DNA of 45,866 nucleotides from Aquificota bacterium (GCA_013154305.1 JAADCT010000033.1:1-45866), one strand, 5' to 3'; shown: positions 31,666-39,785, counted from the stretch's first letter. The notes: generated by a model not told the origin, from the letters alone. Translations and numbers: made by a program.

Positions 31666-32823
31666 ATGATTTATACCGGCTGGGACGGAAGCGTCAAGGT
31701 GTCGGTGGACTACAACCCGCTGAGAAAAAAGTGGAAACTAACTTCCAAAGAGGGAAGAAAAGTCGTAGTTATTCCCTCCGACCGGACGCTAATCAAAAAG
31801 GAAAATCTGCCCAAAGGGGTAAAGGAAGGGGAACTTAGAAAGTTTTTAAAAACCAAATACAGAAACTACGACTTTGACTTTAAAGTCAGCGGCGACAACT
31901 ACACCCTGGTTTTGGTAAAAAACTTTAAACCGCCGAAGGACTACTTTGCCCTCGACCCCGAACCTTTTGCCCTGGCCCGCCTCTCAAATTTGCTTAAGGA
32001 AAACGACCTTCAGATTTTAAATCTGGAACCCGACCGCTTTACGTGGGTTTTAACGAAGGAGGGTAGTTTTGAAACCTACAGAACCGTCGGCTCGCCGGCG
32101 GACCTCCTTCTGAAGTTTCTCAAAGAGGAAAGAAACCTCACTGAAGAACAAGCTCTGAGGATTTTAACCTCCGAAGGTTTGAAAAATCCCGCGGTTCGGA
32201 AAGGTTTTGAGGAGGTTTTAAAGAATTTGCCGCTAAAGCGGGGCATTCCCCTCCTTCCGGCGGGTCGGTGGGCCGAAGTTCCCGGGCTGAGGGAGTTTTT
32301 TGAGGAAAGAGGTTTTAAAGTGGTAAAACTTCCGCACGCAGAACCGGAGCGGGCGGCGGCCCTGGGGGCGGCCCTGAAGTTTGTTTTCCGCGACGGTGCG
32401 CCTTCCTTCGGAAAGCCGCAGGTTTCGCCTAAGGAATTGAAGGCGTTTGCTCTAACGACGCTGGCAATTTTGGTTTCTTTTTTGCTGGGTCTGTGGGCCT
32501 TGGACCGGGTGAAGTTTGAATTTCTGAATAGGTTAAACGAAAGGAAAGTCTTCCTCTTTAGGGAAAAGTTTCCCGACCTTCCTCCGGTCGCCGTGGAAGA
32601 GCAGTTAAAAGTTTTGACCTCTCAAAGGGAACGGTCACTTCTCCCGCGCCTGGAAAGGTTAATTTCCAAGGTTCCGAAAGGGGTAAAAATTTACGAAATA
32701 GGCCTCGTCGGCGGAAAACTCTACCTCAAGGGAGAGGGTCCTCCCGAGGTGGTAAACCGAATGGAAACCTCGGCGGTTAAAAAGCTCGAAAGCGGCGGCG
32801 TGGCCTTTGAGGTGGTCGAATGA
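31666..32823 (+). CDS. GspL-like assembly platform protein
   Basis: A 385-aa protein with a large cytoplasmic part (1-260) that has a diverged actin-like/PilM-type pattern, one membrane helix (FALTTLAILVSFLLGLWAL near 266-284), and a periplasmic ferredoxin-like domain with GVKIYEIGLVGGKLYLKGEG (near 341-360). This is the GspL plan: it binds GspE inside and GspM outside. Identity is from architecture and position before a GspM-like gene. GGAAG before the ATG is a modest ribosome binding site. It overlaps the next gene by 4 nt. Confidence 0.75.
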   Translation: MIYTGWDGSVKVSVDYNPLRKKWKLTSKEGRKVVVIPSDRTLIKKENLPKGVKEGELRKFLKTKYRNYDFDFKVSGDNYTLVLVKNFKPPKDYFALDPEPFALARLSNLLKENDLQILNLEPDRFTWVLTKEGSFETYRTVGSPADLLLKFLKEERNLTEEQALRILTSEGLKNPAVRKGFEEVLKNLPLKRGIPLLPAGRWAEVPGLREFFEERGFKVVKLPHAEPERAAALGAALKFVFRDGAPSFGKPQVSPKELKAFALTTLAILVSFLLGLWALDRVKFEFLNRLNERKVFLFREKFPDLPPVAVEEQLKVLTSQRERSLLPRLERLISKVPKGVKIYEIGLVGGKLYLKGEGPPEVVNRMETSAVKKLESGGVAFEVVE

Positions 32824-33239
32824 TGGAACAAATTCTTACGAGGAGACTGCTGATTTTGGCGGCGGTGGGTACTTTCGCCGTTCTGGCGGTCTTTTTCGTT
32901 CAAAAGTACCTTCAGACCGTAAACGCCGTAAACGCAGCCCACAACGCTTACAAGCGCTTTTTGTTCTTGTTCCAAAACGCGGAGCCGATTAAAAGGGAAA
33001 CCTTCAGCGAGGCGAAACTCCGCGCCGTTTTGAGAAAGCTCGGCGTAAAACTGAGAAGTTACGCCAAGAGGGGAAACGAGGTCGTTTTAGAACTGACCGA
33101 GGTTCGGGCCGAAAAACTTCCCCTTCTCGTTGCGGAACTGGAAAAGTTTGGCCAGGTGGTTGAAATGAGGGCCGTCGACAACACCGGCGAGGGCAACTTT
33201 TACGCCAAGGTCGTTTTAAGGCTGCACTCACCGGCTTAG
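32820..33239 (+). CDS. GspM-like assembly platform protein
   Basis: A 139-aa protein with a short N-terminal cytoplasmic tail, a membrane helix (LLILAAVGTFAVLAVFFV near 9-26), a coiled-coil stretch and a C-terminal ferredoxin-like domain (GNEVVLELTEVRAEKLPLLVAELEKFG, middle part). Size and position after the GspL-like gene fit GspM. GAGGTGG precedes the start, and the ATGA overlap with gspL suggests coupled translation. Its end overlaps the convergent gspJ by 12 nt. Confidence 0.72.
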   Translation: MMEQILTRRLLILAAVGTFAVLAVFFVQKYLQTVNAVNAAHNAYKRFLFLFQNAEPIKRETFSEAKLRAVLRKLGVKLRSYAKRGNEVVLELTEVRAEKLPLLVAELEKFGQVVEMRAVDNTGEGNFYAKVVLRLHSPA

Positions 33240-33731
33240 GTAAAAGGTCTGGCCCTCAACCTCGACGCGGAACAACCTCTCCCTCCCGTAGGAGTAAGGT
33301 AGTAGGTTAGCACCGTCGACGGCATACACTTTGAAACTTTCAAATCTTCCCAGTTCAACGGGTTTCTGCGACCCGAAGTCGTCAATGCTTCCGTAGGGGT
33401 AAGGGAACTCGTAGTAGTAAAGGGTTCGGTTTTTAAAAACGTAAGCGGCCTTTACCACCCCGCGGTAAAACTTTCCGCCGGTAGTTATCAAGTACAGTTC
33501 GGTCCCGTTAACCAGTTTTAACCTCTTTGCACCGTAAACCGCTCTGGTAAGGTCCCAGTAAAGGGAGGAAATTCGCTCCAACCTTTCCGACTCTTTGAGG
33601 AGGGTTCCCGACGCGTCGAAGGCCGACTTGTAGAGAAACAAAACCGTCGAAAGGACCAAAGAGAGCAAAATCACCACCACCAAAACCTCGACGAGGGTAA
33701 AACCCACCGTAAAATAGGCCCTTCGTCCCAT
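33228..33731 (-). CDS. gspJ: Minor pseudopilin, GspJ-like
   Basis: A 167-aa pilin-like protein. The prepilin site is TVG-FTLVEVLVVVILLSLVLS with Glu at +5. The longer mature domain, with KAAYVFKNRTLYYYEFPYPYG and LYLITTGGKFYRGV, fits GspJ rather than H or I. The track start is 26 codons upstream; the ATG at 33731 is preceded by GAGGGG and puts the charged leader at normal length. The gene stands alone on the minus strand, and its start codon overlaps that of divergent gspC. Confidence 0.75.
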   Translation of the reverse strand: MGRRAYFTVGFTLVEVLVVVILLSLVLSTVLFLYKSAFDASGTLLKESERLERISSLYWDLTRAVYGAKRLKLVNGTELYLITTGGKFYRGVVKAAYVFKNRTLYYYEFPYPYGSIDDFGSQKPVELGRFESFKVYAVDGANLLPYSYGRERLFRVEVEGQTFYLSR

Positions 33732-34542
33732 GATGCCCCTCTTTCTCGGTTTGGGACTTTTGGCCTCTGTCGTCTTCGTCGGAAGCGTTTTGGTTTTGCA
33801 ATTCACCATCTCGCGGATACCCCTCGACTACGCCGTTCCAAAACCGGCTAAAGAGGAAAAGGTAAACCCGCAGGAGTTGGGAAGGGAGTTTGCCTCCCTC
33901 TTTCCGAAACCTAAAAGGGAGAGAACCGAAAAGGTTCAACCGCGGCCCGCCGCCGTTCCCAAGGTGGAGGTCCTCGGCGTGGCCCGCGGAAAGGTTCCGG
34001 CGGTAATGTTCCGCGCGGGAAAAAGAACCTACTACCTCCTGAAAGGGGAACAAAAGGACGGGTGGAAACTCGTCGAGGTAGAAGAAAACCGCGTCGTCCT
34101 CTCCTACAAAGGAACGGAGGTCGTCGTTCCCCTGAAGGAAAAAAGACTTTCCTTCCGACCGGTGAGAAGGCGGCCCGGTTTCCCCGCAACGGACCGGAAG
34201 GGAGAACCTAAAACCGCCGGACAAGGTTCGCTTACCGTGTCGAGGGAGCTCGTCGACCGCCTTACTAAAAACTACGGCGAGCTCCTCCGGCAGGTCGACA
34301 TCAGACCCTACTACGAGGGAGGAAGGGCCGTCGGTTTTAAGATATACTGGCTCAGCCCCCAAAGCGTTTTTTACAAACTCGGATTCAGACCCGGCGACGT
34401 TATAGTCTCCGTAAACGGCGTTCCTCTGAAAACCACCGAGGACCTCTTTCGGGTCATACAAATTATCAGAAACGAACCCTCCCTCCGCGTCGTTGTTCTA
34501 AGAAACGGCAACGAGCAAACTTTTAACGTGAGGATTGAGTGA
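33730..34542 (+). CDS. gspC: Type II secretion protein GspC
   Basis: A 270-aa inner membrane protein that links the platform to GspD. The N-terminal membrane helix (LFLGLGLLASVVFVGSVLVL) is followed by a proline-rich linker, an HR domain (VEVLGVARGKVPAVMF ... EENRVVLSYKGTEVVVPL near 80-140) and a C-terminal PDZ domain (FYKLGFRPGDVIVSVNGVPL near 216, then VVVLRNGNEQTFNVRIE). ATGATG offers two adjacent starts, at 33730 and 33733; neither has a clear ribosome binding site. The start overlaps the start of divergent gspJ by 2 nt, or just avoids it if 33733 is used. Confidence 0.92.
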   Translation: MMPLFLGLGLLASVVFVGSVLVLQFTISRIPLDYAVPKPAKEEKVNPQELGREFASLFPKPKRERTEKVQPRPAAVPKVEVLGVARGKVPAVMFRAGKRTYYLLKGEQKDGWKLVEVEENRVVLSYKGTEVVVPLKEKRLSFRPVRRRPGFPATDRKGEPKTAGQGSLTVSRELVDRLTKNYGELLRQVDIRPYYEGGRAVGFKIYWLSPQSVFYKLGFRPGDVIVSVNGVPLKTTEDLFRVIQIIRNEPSLRVVVLRNGNEQTFNVRIE

Positions 34543-35963
34543 TGAAGGTAAGCCGCTACTCACCTCACTTCGTCGTGGTGGCCGAGGACGACAAAAAACT
34601 CGAGGTGGTGGTCCCCCCCGACTACGACCCCCTCGCGTTGGAGGAACTCCGCTTTTTCTCCGACAAGGAGGTCCTCGTAAGAGAAGTTTTACCGAAGGAG
34701 GAATTTCAAAAACTCCTTCAAAAGAAACTCTCCGAGGAAATTCCCGAAGGGGAGGAGGAAGACTCGCCCGAAGGGGGAAAAACCTTGGACCTGCTTACCG
34801 CCGCCGACGACAGTCCCACCGTCCGACTGGTCAACAGGATTTTAATAAAGGCGGTGGATGTAGGGGCCTCCGACGTTCACTTTGAACCCTACGAGGACGA
34901 AACCGTGGTTCGCCTCCGAATGGACGGACAGCTCCACCCTTACCTGACCATTCCGCCGGGCAAGTACGCCGAGGTCGTTTCGCGAATAAAGGTAATGTCC
35001 AACCTCAACGTGGCCGAAAGGAGGATTCCCCAGGACGGAAAGTTCCACGTGAAGGTGGGTCAAAAAGATTACGACGTCAGGGTTTCGGTGGTTCCGACCG
35101 TATTCGGCGAAAGGGTGGTTTTGAGGCTCCTCGACAAGTCGGGAAAGCTTTTGACACTTACCGACCTCGGTCTGTCGGAAGAAGACCTCAAAAAGGTCGA
35201 GAGACTGACGGCCAAACCCTACGGGATGATTTTGGTTACGGGACCGACCGGGGCCGGAAAGTCGACCACCCTCTACGCGATGCTTCTCAAACTCAAAAGT
35301 CCCCGGAGGAACATAATCACCATAGAGGACCCGGTCGAGTATCAGATAAAGGGAATAGGCCAGATACAGGTAAATCCAAAGGTAGGTTTGACCTTCGCCG
35401 CCGGTCTGCGGTCGATACTCCGTCAGGACCCCGACGTCATTATGGTGGGAGAAATCCGCGATTCGGAAACGGCCCAAATAGCCGTCCAGGCCGCCCTGAC
35501 GGGCCACTTAGTCCTTTCGACCCTCCACACCAACGACGCGCCCTCGGCCGTAACCCGCTTAAAGGACATGGAGGTGGAACCCTTTTTAATCGCCTCCGCC
35601 CTCGAGGGCGTTATAGCCCAAAGGCTCGTCCGCCGCATATGCCCCCACTGCAAAGTTCCCTACAAACCGACCGAGGAGGAGCTCAAAAACCTCGGCCTGC
35701 CCCCCGAAGGCGAATACACCTTTTACAAAGGTAAAGGTTGCGAGCATTGCCTCGGCACCGGCTACAAAGGCCGAATAGCCATTTTCGAAGTTTTAGAACT
35801 CAACGAAGAGCTTAAAAAACTAATTACAAAAACCCAGGACGCCAACGAAATAAGAAAGGCGGCCCGCCGCCACGGCTTCAAAACCATGCTCGAAGACGGC
35901 CGCGAAAAGGTCTTAAAAGGAATAACAACCTCCTCGGAGGTCCTCAGCGCCGTAAAGGTTTAA
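34542..35963 (+). CDS. gspE: Type II secretion ATPase GspE
   Basis: A 473-aa cytoplasmic ATPase that powers pseudopilus assembly. Walker A is TGPTGAGKSTTLYA (near 232), the Asp box ITIEDPVEYQIKGIGQ (near 260), Walker B DPDVIMVGEIRD (near 298), and the four-cysteine zinc motif CPHC ... CEHCLGTGYKGR (near 366-400). The N-terminal domain is short. The track start is a GTG at 34539; the ATG at 34542 overlaps the gspC stop as TGATG and is preferred. Followed by a clear terminator. Confidence 0.97.
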   Translation: MKVSRYSPHFVVVAEDDKKLEVVVPPDYDPLALEELRFFSDKEVLVREVLPKEEFQKLLQKKLSEEIPEGEEEDSPEGGKTLDLLTAADDSPTVRLVNRILIKAVDVGASDVHFEPYEDETVVRLRMDGQLHPYLTIPPGKYAEVVSRIKVMSNLNVAERRIPQDGKFHVKVGQKDYDVRVSVVPTVFGERVVLRLLDKSGKLLTLTDLGLSEEDLKKVERLTAKPYGMILVTGPTGAGKSTTLYAMLLKLKSPRRNIITIEDPVEYQIKGIGQIQVNPKVGLTFAAGLRSILRQDPDVIMVGEIRDSETAQIAVQAALTGHLVLSTLHTNDAPSAVTRLKDMEVEPFLIASALEGVIAQRLVRRICPHCKVPYKPTEEELKNLGLPPEGEYTFYKGKGCEHCLGTGYKGRIAIFEVLELNEELKKLITKTQDANEIRKAARRHGFKTMLEDGREKVLKGITTSSEVLSAVKV

Positions 35964-35976
35964 TCTCGGATAAAAG

Positions 35977-36004
35977 CCCGCCTCCGGCGGGAGTTTTTCC
36001 TTTT
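35977..36004 (+). terminator. Rho-independent terminator after gspE
   Basis: CCCGCC-TCC-GGCGGG stem, then AGTTTTTCCTTTT. Same stem sequence as the terminator at 24500. Confidence 0.9.
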
Positions 36005-36137
36005 GCGGGGCCCTTCAAAACGGCCGGCGGTCCCGCCCGCGCCGAACCCCCGTTTACCTCCTTCGGTTTTAAACGCCTTAGAGAAACCCTCGGTAGGTCT
36101 TAATTTTTCAATTATCCGGCGTTCGGTACGGAAGGAG

Positions 36138-37256
36138 ATGAGGGCGATACTGGTAGGAGTTCACAAAAAGGGAGAGACCAAAAGCGAGGCGCTGGCCTCG
36201 ATAAACGAGCTGGCCGGTCTGGTCGAGGCCGTCGACGGCAAGGTCCTCGGCAAACTAATCCAAAAAAGGGACGTTCCCGACCCCTCGACCTACATAGGTA
36301 AGGGAAAGGTTCAGGACCTCAATTTGCTCGTTCAGGGAACGAAGGCCGATACGGTGGTCTTTGACGACCCGCTCACCCCCTCGCAGGTAAAGGAACTCGA
36401 AAAGAGGCTCAACGCAAGGGTAATGGACCGAACCGACCTCGTTTTGGAAATCTTTACCCGCCGGGCCAAAACGAGGGAGGCCAAACTTCAGGTCGAACTG
36501 GCGCGGCTCCAGCACGAACTGCCGCGGCTCTACGGTCGGGGAAAGGCCCTGTCGCGGCAGGCGGGCGGAATAGGCGGAAGGGGTCCGGGAGAGCAGGAGG
36601 CCGAAATCCGCCGCCGAATTTTAAAAAAGCGCATCCACAAAATTAAGGAGGAGCTGGAGGAAATAAAGAAGCGGCGCCGCGAGCAGCGAAAGCGGCGAAT
36701 AAAGGAGGTCTCCAAGGAGGGCAACTTCGTCCGCGTCGCCATAGTCGGCTACACCAACGTGGGAAAGTCGACGCTGATGAAGGCCCTAACCGGCCGCGAC
36801 GTCTTTAAAAAGGACATGCTCTTTGCAACCCTCGACACCACCACCTCCTCCCGGTTCGTCTACCCCGACCTCAAGATACTCTTTACCGACACCGTCGGAT
36901 TTATAAACAAACTCCCCACCGAGTTAATCGAGGCCTTTAAGGCCACCCTCGAGGAGGTTCAGGAGGCCGACCTCATCCTTCACGTGGTCGACGCCTCCGA
37001 CCCCAAGTGGCTTGAAAAAATCGAAACCGTCAACGGGATTTTGAAAAAACTCGACCTCGAAGGGGTAAGACAGATACTGGTCTTCAACAAGGTCGACCGG
37101 CTGGTCTCCTCCCCCGAGGAGGCCGAGCACCTCGAACACCCCATGATGGTGGGAAAGGTTCCCAACCTCTTCGTGTCGGCGGAAAGGAAGTGGAACCTCG
37201 ACCGCCTGCTGGAAATGATTAGGGACCTGCACCTGTCGGAAAAAGAGAAAGGTTAA
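36138..37256 (+). CDS. hflX: Ribosome-associated GTPase HflX
   Basis: A 372-aa GTPase that splits stalled or stressed 70S ribosomes. The N-terminal nucleotide-binding-like domain begins RAILVGVHKKGE; DRTDLVLEIFTRRAKTREAKLQVELA and the GRGPGEQEAEI motif form the middle; the G domain has GYTNVGKSTLMKALTG (near 206), DTVGFINKLP, and NKVD. The track start is 45 codons upstream in proline-rich non-family sequence. I use the ATG at 36138, although its AAGGAG lies directly against the start codon, which is unusually close. It overlaps the convergent AtpZ-like gene by 4 nt. Confidence 0.93.
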   Translation: MRAILVGVHKKGETKSEALASINELAGLVEAVDGKVLGKLIQKRDVPDPSTYIGKGKVQDLNLLVQGTKADTVVFDDPLTPSQVKELEKRLNARVMDRTDLVLEIFTRRAKTREAKLQVELARLQHELPRLYGRGKALSRQAGGIGGRGPGEQEAEIRRRILKKRIHKIKEELEEIKKRRREQRKRRIKEVSKEGNFVRVAIVGYTNVGKSTLMKALTGRDVFKKDMLFATLDTTTSSRFVYPDLKILFTDTVGFINKLPTELIEAFKATLEEVQEADLILHVVDASDPKWLEKIETVNGILKKLDLEGVRQILVFNKVDRLVSSPEEAEHLEHPMMVGKVPNLFVSAERKWNLDRLLEMIRDLHLSEKEKG

Positions 37257-37507
37257 CCTTCCGGGGAATTCTCCTCTTTTTCCGCCTTTTTGGCGATAGC
37301 CTCCATTTCCCTGTAGGCGTTCCTCAAACCGGCCACCACGCCCAGCAAAAAGCCGACGATTAGACCCCAGGGGGCGGTCTTAAAGAGTTGGTCGAAGGCG
37401 TAACCCAAAAGGGCGCCGGCGATTATTCCCCCCACCACGTGGGTTCCCACCATAAAGGCGGAACCTTCCTTGGTAACGAACTTAAAGGAAAAGCGGCGGC
37501 GCGACAT
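37253..37507 (-). CDS. AtpZ/AtpI-like small membrane protein
   Basis: An 84-aa protein with two membrane helices (MVGTHVVGGIIAGALLGYAF and WGLIVGFLLGVVAGLRNAY) separated by a short loop with TAPWG, the layout of AtpZ-family proteins that help assemble F-type ATP synthase or carry Mg/Ca. The track start at 37660 lies inside ftsY on the other strand; I use the ATG at 37507. No ATP synthase genes are in the window. The 15-bp gap to divergent ftsY contains only TTAATACT-like sequence. Confidence 0.75.
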   Translation of the reverse strand: MSRRRFSFKFVTKEGSAFMVGTHVVGGIIAGALLGYAFDQLFKTAPWGLIVGFLLGVVAGLRNAYREMEAIAKKAEKEENSPEG

Positions 37508-37522
37508 TAACCTTAATACTCT

Positions 37523-38707
37523 ATGGTTTTCGGGTTTTTCCGGCGCAAACGCCGGGACGAAGAACCCCCGAAGGGCGAACCACCCTCCGTTAAAGAACTC
37601 CGAAAACTCCTCAAGGAGGGAAAGGCCGCCGAGGTCGTAAAACTTTTGAAGGACCGCCACCGCGAAAACGCCGAACTGACGGCCCTCTACTTTGAGGCCC
37701 TCGTGGAGGCCGGAAAGAGGGAGGAGGCCGAAAAACTCCTCAAGGAGGTCGGAAAGGAAAACCTCCCCCCCTCGGCGGTGGCCAAACTCCTCGAGGAACC
37801 GAAAGAGGAAAAAAAAGAAAGCCTCCTCGAAAAGTTTAAAAGGGGCTTGAGAAAGACGCGGGAATGGGTGGGCCTTTCGCGCTTTTTTTCCTCAAAGAGG
37901 AAGGTCGACGAGGAGTTTTACGAGGAGCTGGAGGAACTTCTCATAAAACTCGACCTGGGGGTGGACGAGGCCGTTTCCCTCGTCGAGGAGGTCAGAAAAA
38001 AGGGCCTTACCTCGGTCGAGGAGGTCAAGGAATACCTCAAAAAGAGGTTTAAGGAAGTCCTCTCCGGTTGCAGGGGCGGGCTGAACCTCTCCAAAAAACC
38101 CTCGGTAATTCTCTTCGTGGGGGTAAACGGGAGCGGTAAGACCACCTCGGTGGGAAAGCTGGCCTACAAACTGACCAAGGAGGGTAAGAAAGTCCTCGTC
38201 GTGGCCGCCGACACCTTCCGGGCGGCGGCGACCGAGCAACTCAAAGTTTGGGCCGAAAGGGCGAAGGCCGACTTCGTCGGCGACGGCGAGGGCGCCGACC
38301 CCGGCGCCGTCCTCTACCGGGGCCTCAAAAAGGCCTTTGAGGAGGGCTACGACGCCGTTTTGGTCGACACGGCCGGCCGCCTCCACACCAAGGAACACCT
38401 CCTCAGGGAAATGCAAAAACTGGTCAAGGTGGTTAAAAAGTTCGACCCCGAAGGACCCTCCGAGGTTCTGCTCGTTTTGGACGCCACCATAGGTCAAAAC
38501 TCGATAAACCAGGCCAAGATGTTTTCCTCGGCCGTCGACCTGACCGGAATAATTTTGACCAAACTCGACGGGACGGCCAAAGGCGGCGCCGTAATACCGA
38601 TATGTAAAAAACTGAAACTGCCGGTCAAGTTCGTAGGCGTCGGCGAGGGCGTCGAGGACCTCCAGCCCTTCGACCCCGACAAGTTCGTCGAGGCGATGTT
38701 CGATTAA
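37523..38707 (+). CDS. ftsY: Signal recognition particle receptor FtsY, unusual N-terminus
   Basis: A 394-aa SRP receptor GTPase that targets ribosomes making membrane proteins. The NG domain starts near residue 95 (KFKRGLRKTREWVGLSRFF) and has GVNGSGKTTSVGKLAYKL (near 199), DTFRAAATEQLKVWAER (near 230), DTAGRLHTKEHLLREM (near 285) and TKLDGTAKGGAVIPI (near 350). The segment before it (about 15-90) is not the usual acidic A domain but two or three TPR-like helical pairs (KELRKLLKEGKAAEVVKLLK, ELTALYFEALVEAGKREEAEK). The ATG has no Shine-Dalgarno sequence. Confidence 0.95.
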   Translation: MVFGFFRRKRRDEEPPKGEPPSVKELRKLLKEGKAAEVVKLLKDRHRENAELTALYFEALVEAGKREEAEKLLKEVGKENLPPSAVAKLLEEPKEEKKESLLEKFKRGLRKTREWVGLSRFFSSKRKVDEEFYEELEELLIKLDLGVDEAVSLVEEVRKKGLTSVEEVKEYLKKRFKEVLSGCRGGLNLSKKPSVILFVGVNGSGKTTSVGKLAYKLTKEGKKVLVVAADTFRAAATEQLKVWAERAKADFVGDGEGADPGAVLYRGLKKAFEEGYDAVLVDTAGRLHTKEHLLREMQKLVKVVKKFDPEGPSEVLLVLDATIGQNSINQAKMFSSAVDLTGIILTKLDGTAKGGAVIPICKKLKLPVKFVGVGEGVEDLQPFDPDKFVEAMFD

Positions 38708-38972
38708 ACCCCCCGCCCCGCCCCTTTTGCGGCCTTTGAAGTTGTAGAAAGACCTGAGGCGACGAACCTATCCTCAAAGCCGAGGGTGAAGCAGGCGTTG
38801 AGTCAACCCCGTTTCAAATTCCGCCAAGAGACCGTAAAAACGCCGACCGCCTGTCGGTTTCGGAAAAGGACGGTTCCCTAAAAGGGAACGAATTCGAAGT
38901 TGACCTCGGAAAGGAGGGTAGAGCCCGAAATTACCCTTCCGGGGAAGGTTTCCGGAAACCCCGCTTCGGCAG
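38708..38972. other. Intergenic stretch between ftsY and tmRNA, possible gene remnant
   Basis: About 265 nt with no ORF of convincing quality. A 48-codon reading on the plus strand from 38738 to a TAA at 38879 (EVVERPEATNLSSKPRVKQ...) has the E/P/K/Q-rich look of the C-terminal tail of IS605 TnpB proteins, but has no start and no upstream transposase. A GTTCCC-TAAAA-GGGAAC hairpin lies at 38873-38889 and could end tmRNA transcription on the minus strand. The ORF track entry at 38900 is an artefact of the tmRNA gene. Confidence 0.25.
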
Positions 38973-39316
38973 TGGAGGCGGCGGGAATCGAACCCGCGTC
39001 CGGAGACGCCGGGCCTCCGAGGCTCTACAGGCTTAGCCGGTGTTTTGGTTCCGCCCTGCGGGCGTCCACCGGCAAACTCCCGCAGGGGGTCCCGCCGCAG
39101 GCGTCGGCTCCGCCCCCGGCGGGCGGGGGGCGGAGCCCCAGCGCCCTCGTTTGACGCCCTTAGGCGGCCGGGCGCAAGCCGCCTAAGGACGGGCTGCCGT
39201 TAATTAGGCAGCCAAAGCGAGCTCAGCTTCGGGAGCTGTTGCTGGCGGCTGTTACGGGTGCCACCCGGCCTGCTCCTCGGGGCCCGACCAGTCCCCGTCG
39301 AAACCTCGTCGCCCCC
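38973..39316 (-). ncRNA. ssrA: Transfer-messenger RNA (tmRNA)
   Basis: On the minus strand the RNA starts GGGGGCGACGAGGTTTCGAC and ends with the T arm GACGCGGGTTCGATTCCCGC followed by CGCCTCC-A. The 5' GGGGGCG pairs with the 3' CGCCTCC (one G-U). The mRNA part encodes APEAELALAA and a TAA at 39236-39204; in-frame GCA ACA precede it, so the tag may be two residues longer. CCA is not encoded after the discriminator base. Length, about 344 nt, is normal. tmRNA rescues stalled ribosomes by tagging the peptide for degradation. Confidence 0.95.
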
Positions 39317-39369
39317 TACCGCGGGGTTTCCAAGGAACCTTCCCTCACTTAGAGAAATTTAAAACGGGA

Positions 39370-39402
39370 AAAACCGGAGGTGTTGACGAAAATCAACCTC
39401 CC
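39370..39402 (-). terminator. Terminator after rplT
   Basis: On the minus strand GGAGGTTGA and TCAACACCTCC form a stem (one bulge) around TTTTCG, followed by GGTTTTTCCCGTTTT. It separates rplT from tmRNA on the same strand. Confidence 0.7.
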
Positions 39403-39753
39403 TCAGGCGGCGAGGGCCTCCTTGGCCTTGTCGACCAACTTTTGGAAGGCCTCGGGGTCGCGAACAGCTATGTCGGCCAAAACCTTGCGGTCGAGCTCAA
39501 CGCCCGCCTTCTGCAGGCCGTGGATAAACCTCGAGTAGTTAAGCCCGTAGGGTCTTACGGCGGCGTTGATGCGCGCAATCCAAAGACGCCTCATTTGACG
39601 CTTGCGCAGCCGCCTGTGGACGTATTGGTAGTAGAGGGCCTTCATTACGCCCTCTTTGGCCTTGCGGTAGTTTTTCCTCCTTCCGTAAAAACCCTTTGCG
39701 AGTTTCAGGATTTTCTTCTTTCTCCTTCTGGACGAGGGTCCTTTGACGCGCAT
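39403..39753 (-). CDS. rplT: 50S ribosomal protein L20
   Basis: A 116-aa protein with the normal L20 sequence plan: [27 protein letters not shown] (starting [13 protein letters not shown]), [19 protein letters not shown] (near 50) and [24 protein letters not shown] (part [15 protein letters not shown] near 76). L20 is needed early in large subunit assembly. The usual partners infC and rpmI are not next to it. The track start three codons upstream is a TTG; the ATG at 39753 is used. No Shine-Dalgarno sequence is present. Confidence 0.96.
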   Translation of the reverse strand: MRVKGPSSRRRKKKILKLAKGFYGRRKNYRKAKEGVMKALYYQYVHRRLRKRQMRRLWIARINAAVRPYGLNYSRFIHGLQKAGVELDRKVLADIAVRDPEAFQKLVDKAKEALAA

Positions 39754-39785
39754 AGCAAGCAAGGTTATTTTACCAAACGGGGAGC

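Noticed and set aside
33508-34461. 317-aa minus-strand ORF over gspJ and gspC
   Set aside because: Overlaps two pseudopilus/platform genes with clear motifs; no support of its own.
38750-38800. Signal recognition particle RNA near ftsY, from the GAAGCAGG stretch
   Set aside because: The surrounding bases do not form the conserved SRP hairpin with the GGAA-type loop and paired AGCAG side.
38900-39154. 84-aa plus-strand ORF (MTSERRVEPE...)
   Set aside because: It runs antisense through the tmRNA 3' end; the IEPASG-type reading comes from the complement of the T arm. Not a gene.
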